This document shows positions 1 through 8,100 of a DNA stretch of 10,289 nucleotides, piece by piece. The notes beneath the pieces were generated by a model. That model did not search any database. It saw only the letters and a list, made by a program, of their open reading frames with translations, and was not told the origin of the DNA. The stretch is from contig JBBSBC010000138.1 in assembly GCA_038251595.1 (NCBI GenBank), positions 1-10,289 on the forward strand, written 5' to 3'. Position numbers and translations under genes: made by a program. The stretch comes from JADLCX01 sp038251595 (GTDB lineage Bacteria > Planctomycetota > Phycisphaerae > Phycisphaerales > UBA1924). Each line of letters starts with the position of its first letter. Position 1 is the stretch's first letter.

Positions 1-955
1 CGATCCCATCCCACGCCGAAGCGCGAGCACGCGCGGTGCTGGTCGAGGGCGCGTTGGTGAAGACCCACTTGTCGAAGGCCTTTGCAACCGTCCATCCAAG
101 AAGATACGAACCGGATGGATCTTGAATCGCCAAGAGCACGCCCGTCCCCTCACCACCACCAGTATCGCCCGCGCCCGCCGCAGGATCAGCCGCCGCGGCC
201 TCCGACGCGATCAGTTCATCAATCTTGGTTCGGAGCGTGGCAACGCTCTCAGCAGGAACACCGTTCGACTCAAACTGTTGCATGAAGGCATCAAACATCT
301 GCCGCGCATCGGCCATGATCTCCGCCGCCGACTGGCCGGGCTTGGGCATCATCGCGTCCCCCGAGGCCATTTCCATCATCACCGCCGTGAGCTTCGCCTG
401 CGAGTCGGCCGGCGCGGCCTGAATCGCCTCCGTCATCGCCGTGTTCAACGCTATGATCTTGGGCATTATCCCGGCCATGCGCTGCTGCGCCGCGGCCATT
501 GCCCCATCCATCGAAGTCGGGTCCATCATCGTGGCCATCGCTGGTGCCGGGCCGATATACACCACGCGCACGGCCTCGATCTTCGCGGTGGCTTCCGACC
601 ATCCGCCGGTCTGCTCAAGCTCTTCGAGCAGGGCCTGCGCCCGGCGCGTCAACAGCGCGCGGGTCGCACCCGCATCGCCCTTGGCAAAGGCATCGGCCAG
701 CTTGATGATGGCCCGGCCCATGTCGGCCTGGTCTTCCTGCAACTCGGCAACATCGGTCGAGAACTGCACCCGTGCATCAACTCGCATCTCCTGCGAGAGG
801 TCATCGAGCTTGATCGTGCTGGGCGGCGGGGGCGGCGGCGGTGCAACGGGCGGCGGCGGTGGGGGGGCTTCCTTCTTGCACCCGCTCATGCCCCCCGTGA
901 GCAACGCGGCCGCGGCGAGCGTGATGAGTGCGAACGACTTGAAGTTCTGCTGCAT
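1..955 (-). CDS. Putative proline-rich lipoprotein of unknown function (3' end cut by the window edge)
   Basis: The reading frame is open for 318 codons from an ATG at 955 to the left edge, so the C-terminus is missing. Residues 1-26 look like a lipoprotein signal: a K6 near the start, a hydrophobic stretch (residues 8-20, ALITLAAAALLT-like), then G-M-S-G-C with C26 as the candidate lipidated cysteine. Met at -3 is unusual for a lipobox. Two proline runs follow (residues 31-36 and 39-45), a typical flexible periplasmic spacer. Residues 47-250 are Ala/Met/Glu-rich and look mainly helical; residues 256-271 are a Gly/Ala linker; residues 273-300 contain a hydrophobic and aromatic segment (GSYLLGWTVAKAF) that may start a second small domain. 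I do not recognise the family. It lies 57 nt downstream of fabD on the same strand and has a weak GAGAG 7 nt before the ATG, so it may be co-transcribed with fabD. The coding frame is supported by its length and by a sensible signal sequence. Confidence 0.75.
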   Translation of the reverse strand, partial: MQQNFKSFALITLAAAALLTGGMSGCKKEAPPPPPPVAPPPPPPPSTIKLDDLSQEMRVDARVQFSTDVAELQEDQADMGRAIIKLADAFAKGDAGATRALLTRRAQALLEELEQTGGWSEATAKIEAVRVVYIGPAPAMATMMDPTSMDGAMAAAQQRMAGIMPKIIALNTAMTEAIQAAPADSQAKLTAVMMEMASGDAMMPKPGQSAAEIMADARQMFDAFMQQFESNGVPAESVATLRTKIDELIASEAAAADPAAGAGDTGGGEGTGVLLAIQDPSGSYLLGWTVAKAFDKWVFTNAPSTSTARARASAWDGI

Positions 956-1012
956 GGGGCGGCTCTCGATAGTGGCGGTGAATGCCTGGAAGATATGATT
1001 TACTGCAACGAG

Positions 1013-1999
1013 TCAGGGTTCATCATGGGTTTCAACTTTGGCGGTCTTCTCTATACGACGCATCAGGCCCGCCAAGGTCCTTCCCGGTGCAAGTTCGTGA
1101 TGTTCAACGGTCCCATGCGCTCGCGGTGCGAGTTCGCCCAGCAACCACTTGCACCCTTGGTCCCACAGCACCGGGTGTGTGAGCTGAGCCACGAGCTTCT
1201 CGCGAACAGACTCGGGACTTGGGTCATGGGCCACACCTGTAACGTTCGAGACCACCGGGCAGGCAGGGCTCAGCGGCTTGATAGAGGTCTTGGCCAGCGC
1301 GGCACGCAGACGATCGGCCGCGGGCTGCATGATCGACGAATGAAACGCGCCCGCAACCGGAAGTGGCGCGGCCCGCAGACCCATGGCCGCAGCAACCTCG
1401 ACCGCACGTTTGCAGGCCGACATATGGCCCGAAATCACCACTTGCCCCGGTGCATTGAAGTTGGCGGGGACCAGCACATCGGTCCGGCGTGCCTCTGCGC
1501 ACACACCCTCGGCCTGCGCGGCATCGGCTCCGATCAGCGCGACCATGCCCGAGCCGGGTGAGCCATCCGGGTTCTTCACGGCATCGGCCGCATCCTGCAT
1601 CGCCCGCCCACGAAGCACAACCAACTCGAGCCCATCTTCAAACGTAAAGGCCCCGGCAACGTGCAACGCGGTATATTCACCCAGCGAGAGCCCGGCGGTG
1701 CCAACGATGCCCGCCTCGGCCATGCTCGCGTGAGCACCCGCGCCCCATCGGGCAAGCAGTCCGACCCAGCTGGCGACCGAGCAGACATAGATCGCGGGCT
1801 GGCTGACATCGGTCTGGTTCAGCCGATCGGCCGGTCCTTCAAAGCAGAGCGTGCTGAGCGGTGCGCCAAGGCGATTGCCAAGCAGCGCATCAGCCCTTGC
1901 AAAGACCGCGCGGGCCTCGGCGGAGTGGTCGTGCCAGGCCTTGCCCATTCCGACAGACTGAGCACCCTGACCGGGGCAAAGGATGGTTCGCTGAGCCAT
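1013..1999 (-). CDS. fabD: Malonyl-CoA:acyl-carrier-protein transacylase (FabD)
   Basis: FabD transfers the malonyl group from malonyl-CoA to ACP in the cytoplasm, supplying the extender unit for type II fatty acid synthesis. The 328-residue product has the normal family length. Visible motifs in order: PGQGAQ (residues 9-14, oxyanion-side Gln), GLSLGEYTAL (103-112) with nucleophile Ser105, R130 in LRGRAMQ (the malonyl-carboxylate-binding Arg position), and GAFHS with catalytic His220 followed by MQPA. The usual GHSLGE is GLSLGE here, with Leu in place of the His before the nucleophile. I chose the ATG at 1999 because homology begins at once (AQRTILCPGQGAQ). The frame runs upstream to 2104 only as a non-homologous extension into the transporter gene. 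No Shine-Dalgarno is visible, and a TATACT box ends 7 nt before the ATG. It is divergent from the transporter gene and upstream of the lipoprotein gene. It sits apart from fabH, its usual neighbour. Confidence 0.96.
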   Translation of the reverse strand: MAQRTILCPGQGAQSVGMGKAWHDHSAEARAVFARADALLGNRLGAPLSTLCFEGPADRLNQTDVSQPAIYVCSVASWVGLLARWGAGAHASMAEAGIVGTAGLSLGEYTALHVAGAFTFEDGLELVVLRGRAMQDAADAVKNPDGSPGSGMVALIGADAAQAEGVCAEARRTDVLVPANFNAPGQVVISGHMSACKRAVEVAAAMGLRAAPLPVAGAFHSSIMQPAADRLRAALAKTSIKPLSPACPVVSNVTGVAHDPSPESVREKLVAQLTHPVLWDQGCKWLLGELAPRAHGTVEHHELAPGRTLAGLMRRIEKTAKVETHDEP

Positions 2000-2012
2000 G
2001 ACCGCAAGTATA
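2000..2012 (-). promoter_or_regulatory. Candidate leaderless promoter of fabD (TATACT -10 box)
   Basis: Read on the minus strand, TATACT (2012 to 2007) is followed by 7 nt and then the fabD ATG. The box matches TATAAT at five of six positions. This spacing would put transcription start at or next to the A of the ATG, giving a leaderless mRNA, which fits the absence of a Shine-Dalgarno. No convincing -35 element lies 17 nt upstream. The same box-and-spacing recurs at three other genes in the window. Confidence 0.45.
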
Positions 2013-2062
2013 GGAAGTAGGGCCGCGCCCGTGTGGATCGGCCCCGCGAACGCCATATTCGG

Positions 2063-2075
2063 TATGCTCACGCCA
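2063..2075 (+). promoter_or_regulatory. Candidate leaderless promoter of the peptide transporter gene (TATGCT box)
   Basis: TATGCT (2063-2068) followed by 7 nt precedes the ATG at 2076, mirroring the arrangement at fabD on the other strand. If it is a -10 box, the mRNA would start at about the first base of the coding region. The box contains the alternative ATG at 2064, so it also argues for the start at 2076. No clear -35 is visible. The 76-bp gap between the two divergent genes would therefore hold two back-to-back promoters. Confidence 0.35.
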
Positions 2076-3800
<1,725 letters not shown>

Positions 3801-3828
3801 CCGTTCGGCCTGAACCATCTACCGATTA

Positions 3829-3858
3829 TCAAAGTCCAACTTTGGATTCTCAAAGTCC
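3829..3858 (+). repeat. Direct repeat TCAAAGTCC (x2, 21 bp apart) with inverted ACTTTG arm; possible operator or hairpin
   Basis: TCAAAGTCC occurs at 3829-3837 and 3850-3858, exactly 21 bp (two helical turns) apart. Between them lies ACTTTG (3839-3844), complementary to the CAAAGT in both copies, so either of two short hairpins could form (loops of 3 or 6 nt). It sits between the transporter stop (3800) and the dockerin gene start (3882), immediately before that gene's putative -10 box. It could be a regulator-binding site or a weak transcript-ending structure. There is no U-tract, so an intrinsic terminator is unlikely. Confidence 0.4.
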
Positions 3859-3867
3859 GGGCTTACC

Positions 3868-3881
3868 TAAACTCATCGACC
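3868..3881 (+). promoter_or_regulatory. Candidate leaderless promoter of the dockerin gene (TAAACT box)
   Basis: TAAACT (3868-3873) is followed by 8 nt and then the ATG at 3882. It has the TANNNT form and nearly the same spacing as the boxes before fabD, fabH and the transporter gene. No Shine-Dalgarno is present before this ATG. The direct repeat at 3829-3858 lies just upstream, where an activator or repressor could act. Confidence 0.35.
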
Positions 3882-5024
3882 ATGAGTTTGCCCCGCGCCA
3901 CCCTGCTTTTCTCGCTCATCTCCCTTGCGGCCATCGCCGCGCCCGCGGGTGCGCAGTCACCGTGGCCCGCCGAGTCGTGGTCCGCCGCCACCAACCTGAC
4001 GGGGGTTGAAGGCCCGATCCCCAACGACTTTGGCAATGACCTCAGCGGCGCGTTCTGGAACCCGCTCACGCGCCGGCTCTGGCTCTGCCGCAACGGCCCG
4101 ACCGCAACCACCAGCAAGATGTGGGCCTTGGCCGAGAGCGGCCCGACCTTCATCGTCGATTCTCGCGCCGGCAACCGTGCCGAGTGGACCAGCTTCGGCG
4201 ACTTCGAGGCCCTCACGCAGGTAGACCCCGCGCAAGAGATCATCTACGCGATGATCGAGGGCGAGGAAGTCATCAAGTCGTACTCCGTCGGCACGTACGG
4301 CGCGGCCATCCTGCAACGTTCCTGGAACACGCGCCCCTTTCTTCCCCTCAGCGGCGGCTTGGGCGCTGAGGGTCTTGCCTTCATCCCCGATGCCCACTTG
4401 CGGGCCGCGGGCTTTGTTGATCCACTCGGCAACCCTTACACCAGCACGCGCGGCATGGGGGGCCTGATGTTTGTCGGCCATCAGAACGGCGGACGCATCT
4501 ACACCTTCGATCTCGACCCCGCATCCAACACCTTCTCCTATGTCGGTGCCTATCTCACCGGCGATACCGAGACCGCCGAGCTTTGCTTTGATCGCTCCAC
4601 CGGGCAGTTGCTCGCCTGGCACGGAAATCTCAATCGGCTCGAAGTCCTCGGGCTTGGCTCAACCATCGTCGGCAATGAGCGCAAGCTCACAACGATCGCC
4701 AGCTACTCGCAGCCAACCGGCGCGCCCGGCTTACCCAACATCGAAGGTCTGGCCATAGTGGCAAACGATGATGGCCTGATCAACGCGCGCAGCCTCTTCC
4801 TCACAATCGATGATGGCGGCGCAACCTCCCTCCTCTGGTTCAAGCACTTCCCCACCGTCTGCCGCGCCGACATCAACCACTCGGGCACCCTCAGCGTGCA
4901 AGACCTCTTCGACTTCCTCGCCGGCTACTTCTCCGCCGCCCCCTGGGCCGACTTCAACTTCAGCGGCACAACAACGGTGCAAGACCTCTTCGACCTCCTC
5001 GCCGCATACTTCGCAGGATGTTGA
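3882..5024 (+). CDS. Secreted protein with possible beta-propeller body and C-terminal GC-type dockerin
   Basis: The 380-residue product starts with a clear Sec signal peptide (residues 1-24, R5, hydrophobic LLFSLISLAAIAA, cleavage after AGA at 24). The body (residues 30-325) is rich in short beta-type segments and has two 'EGLA' motifs (GAEGLAFIPD 161-170 and NIEGLAIV 286-293). These resemble beta-propeller proteins of the phytase-like-esterase or SdiA-regulated type; I could not assign a family, and any catalytic role is unproven. The C-terminus (327-380) is a dockerin with two EF-hand-like loops: D330-x-N332-x-S334-G...D341 and D357-x-N359-x-S361-G...D368. C327 and C380 bracket the module and could form a disulfide, and the protein ends in Gly-Cys, as in the GC-type dockerin of Phycisphaerales. 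This suggests an exported protein that is retained or attached at the surface through its C-terminus. It is preceded by a repeat element and a TAAACT box, and followed by a hairpin. Confidence 0.88.
   Translation: MSLPRATLLFSLISLAAIAAPAGAQSPWPAESWSAATNLTGVEGPIPNDFGNDLSGAFWNPLTRRLWLCRNGPTATTSKMWALAESGPTFIVDSRAGNRAEWTSFGDFEALTQVDPAQEIIYAMIEGEEVIKSYSVGTYGAAILQRSWNTRPFLPLSGGLGAEGLAFIPDAHLRAAGFVDPLGNPYTSTRGMGGLMFVGHQNGGRIYTFDLDPASNTFSYVGAYLTGDTETAELCFDRSTGQLLAWHGNLNRLEVLGLGSTIVGNERKLTTIASYSQPTGAPGLPNIEGLAIVANDDGLINARSLFLTIDDGGATSLLWFKHFPTVCRADINHSGTLSVQDLFDFLAGYFSAAPWADFNFSGTTTVQDLFDLLAAYFAGC
4896..5012 (+). repeat. Two 81-bp-spaced near-identical copies encoding the dockerin repeats
   Basis: The coding DNA of the two dockerin loops is nearly identical: GTGCAAGACCTCTTCGAC begins at 4896 and again at 4977, then CTCGCCG recurs after one mismatch. 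The 81-bp period is 27 codons. Conservation at the nucleotide level, including third positions, suggests a recent duplication or gene conversion between the loops, beyond conservation of the protein alone. Confidence 0.8.
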
Positions 5025-5039
5025 ACGCAGCACCAAGGC

Positions 5040-5058
5040 CACCGAGTCGATCTCGGTG
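5040..5058 (+). terminator. Hairpin after the dockerin gene (possible terminator without U-tract)
   Basis: CACCGAG (5040-5046) and CTCGGTG (5052-5058) form a perfect 7-bp stem with a 5-nt loop, starting 15 nt after the stop codon. Position and shape suit a transcript end, but the following bases are not U-rich, so it does not meet the intrinsic terminator pattern. Confidence 0.35.
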
Positions 5059-5123
5059 ACACGGCTCGTTCGCGATTGAGTTGTGGCACGGAGATGAATG
5101 ACGGTGGGCGCGGGCCGCGGGGG

Positions 5124-5151
5124 TTGCAATACTCAATAAGCTCCGTAACAT
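5124..5151 (+). promoter_or_regulatory. Candidate sigma-70-like promoter of the subtilase gene
   Basis: TTGCAA (5124-5129, -35 box, four of six consensus matches) and TAACAT (5146-5151, -10 box, four of six) are separated by 16 bp. Transcription would start near 5158, giving an approximately 18-nt leader that contains the Shine-Dalgarno. It is the only gene in the window where I could find both boxes at usable spacing. Confidence 0.45.
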
Positions 5152-5162
5152 CTAGGAATCTT

Positions 5163-5169
5163 GAGAGGA
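5163..5169 (+). promoter_or_regulatory. Shine-Dalgarno sequence deciding the GTG start of the subtilase
   Basis: GAGAGGA lies 6 nt before the GTG at 5176, an ideal ribosome-binding distance. The alternative TTG at 5161 overlaps this element and cannot use it, so the GTG is preferred. The genes on either side have no comparable element. Confidence 0.7.
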
Positions 5170-5175
5170 TTCGGC

Positions 5176-8100
5176 GTGCAAAAAGTTCAAACCAACGTCG
5201 CGCGGCGGTGGAATGCCAGTGCCTTAAGGCTGCGTACATCTGCGGGGTCTTGGCATTGGTTCTTCGAGCAGATCGAGCCGCGCCTTCTGTTGTCGGGGGC
5301 GTTTGACGCGGTAGGACTGACGGCACTGCGGGCTGATCCTGCGTTCTCAGGAATCGATGGGAGCGGGGTTGGGGTAGCGATCCTGGACACCGGAGTATTC
5401 TCGCAACATCCGGATTTGCGGAACAACTTTGTCGCGTGGTATGACGCGGTTGCGCAAACAGGCAGTGGAACACCGTTTGACCCAGATGGACATGGAACGC
5501 ATGTTGCGGGGACAGCGGGATCGAGCAACCCGGCTATCGGAGTGGCAACAAGGGCAAGACTCATCGGTGTGCGGGCGCTGCCCAGCGGCAACGAGAGGCC
5601 GCGGCACAACACGGTGAGCGCGGCGTTGTCGTGGGTGATCGATCATCAAGCCGAGTTCAACATTCGCGTGGTGAACATGTCGCTCGGCACACCGGGACAG
5701 AACTTCAACCAAGTGCCGGACGACTCTTCGGGCGAGGCCGTGCTGATACGACGGCTGGAGAGGCTGGGCGTGACGGTTGTGACCGCAAGCGGAAACAGCT
5801 ATGCGGATTTCGGCGCGGCTGGCGCGTCCACTCCGGCGGTGTTCAGTTCGCTGAGCGTGGCGAGCACATGGGAAGACAATGGCGGCGGCGACAGCTTCCC
5901 GCTTTTTGCAGGGGGTGGCGGCCCATTCGAATCCTTCGAGCGTGAGGGCCGCCGCGACCGATTGGCCGGAAGCAGCCAGCGAAGCACGCTACCAAATCAG
6001 GTGGCCGCACCAGGACAAAGCATTTTCAGTACATGGAACGGCGACAACGACCTGCTCTACAACACGATTTACGGCACCAGCATGGCCAGTCCGCTGGTGG
6101 CCGGGATGGTGGCCTTGTTGCAGGATGCGGCGCAGACATTCGGCGGTCGTTACCTCACCACGAGTGAAGTGGTTTCGATCGTGCGAGAAACAGCGGATGT
6201 CATCGTTGACAGCACAGTCACGACCAATGGTCGGATCGAAATCGCAACGCGCCGGCAGTTTGATCTGCCCGAGACAGGCGAATCGTTCCGTCGTGTGAAC
6301 ATCAACAACGCTGTCCGCAGGGTACGGCTGTTTTTAACCGGAGGTGAAGCCCCCGGACCAATTGCAGGCGATGGTGACAACACCATCATGAAGTCGATCA
6401 ACCTCGGATCGACCAACGGCTCACAGTTTCTGATGGGCGCGGGTGCGATCGGAAGCGACGGGCAGTTCATCGCGGGTGGAGCGGACATCGATATCTACAG
6501 GTTTGAGCTGGTCTCACCAGGAACCCTCGATATCTCGCTCGCGCCGGTTGAAGGCGGCACTGTGTTTGACCCATACCTGCGGTTGTTTGACGCCGCGGGC
6601 AATGAGGTTGCGGCCAACGATGATGTCGGTGATGATCGCTACTCGCGCATTCAGAGCGGCCAGCTGCAGCCCGGGACCTACTACGCAGGTGTCAGCAGCT
6701 TCGGGAACGAAGCGTACAGCATCGTATCGGGGGCGGGCGGAACAGGGGAGAGCACCGGCAGCTATTCGATCACGATCGCGTTGAGTAACCCCGACCCGGA
6801 CGGCGTGGCGAGCGGCGCGGCCGTCATCGCGGACTTGCCTTTGATTTTAAGCTCCGGAAGCATCGGCTTTGACGAGAGCGTGTTTGTCGGTACGGGCGAT
6901 GTCGATTTCTTTCTCGTGACGGCACCGGACACGGGCACGCTGGTTATCGACATCGATACCGATGACCTGACGGATAAGGCCGATTCAATGCTGAGGATGT
7001 TCAACGAGCAGCTCGTGCAGATCGCGGCGAACGATGACAGAACGTTGGGCGACATCGACCCGCGAATATTGCTTTCGGTCGTGAAGGGGCAGCGGTACTG
7101 GGTTTCGGTTTCGGACTATCAGAACGCATCGTTCAATCCCGCCGACCCGTACAACCGATCGAACGTTGGCGACGGCGGGGGGTATGAACTGGTCATCCTT
7201 CTGCTCAACGGTGATCAGAACGGCACGGTGTTCGACGCCGCGTTGTTGGAAGCGGGCGCATCGCTGTCCGGCACAATCGGCATGGACTTTGGTGGGCCGA
7301 CGATCGGAGCCGACGGCAGTAAAGATGTGGATTTTTTCCGCTTCATCCCCACGAGCCCGGGCGTGCTCGACCTGCGCGTCGCGAGCCCGGATGGATCGCT
7401 GCGCCCCGTAATCGCGCTGTGGAGGCTCGACGCCGTCACGGATGATGTCTTGCTCATCGGGCAATCGACCGGGAGCGATTCGGGCGAGTTCGCGGCGGTA
7501 CTGCGTGGGTATATCGCACAGGGGATCGAGTATTTCGTCTCGATCACCGGTTTGGGAAACGACGATTTCGACTGGTTCGCGCCGGCGACCGGTGTCGGCG
7601 GGGATACCGGTAGCTATATCTTGACATCGGCGCTCCGTGCGAACTCATTTGCACAGACCTTTATTGACAACTCGGTGAATGCTGGATCACCATTGGCTGT
7701 TGTGCTTGGTCAGCGAGTGAGCGCCGAGATCGGCGCCGACGGGGGCTTTGCTCTGGATGCCTCGGATATCGATATCTATCGCTTCACAGCGACGACCACG
7801 CAGATCGTTGTCTTCCAGACCTCTACTACAGGGGAAGATGCAACGGATACCGTGCTGCGAGTCTTTGATGCCGCGGGGAATCAGTTGCGAGTGAGCGATG
7901 ATATTTCCGACGTAAACCGGGGCAGCCGGGTGCGGTTCACGGTTCAGGCTGGCCAGATGTACCTGATCGGGATCAACGGGTACAGCCCGCAGGCATTCTC
8001 TTACAACCCGCTGACCGGCTCGGGCGCGGCGGCGGGCGTGCTGGGATCTTATGTGTTCGCGGTCACTGGTGCGGCCGCGCCGGAGGTCGAGTTGCTCGCC

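Noticed and set aside
122..1561. Long plus-strand open frame of about 479 codons across the lipoprotein gene and fabD
   Set aside because: It is antisense to two well-supported genes, is very rich in Arg, His and Gly as expected of a shadow in high-GC DNA, and has no recognisable domain.
3801..3881. Intrinsic terminator for the transporter gene
   Set aside because: Only short stems (GTTC...GAAC and CAAAGT...ACTTTG) are present and neither is followed by a U-tract, so I did not call a terminator.
5161..5175. TTG start codon for the subtilase
   Set aside because: It overlaps the GAGAGGA Shine-Dalgarno, which is placed correctly only for the GTG at 5176.
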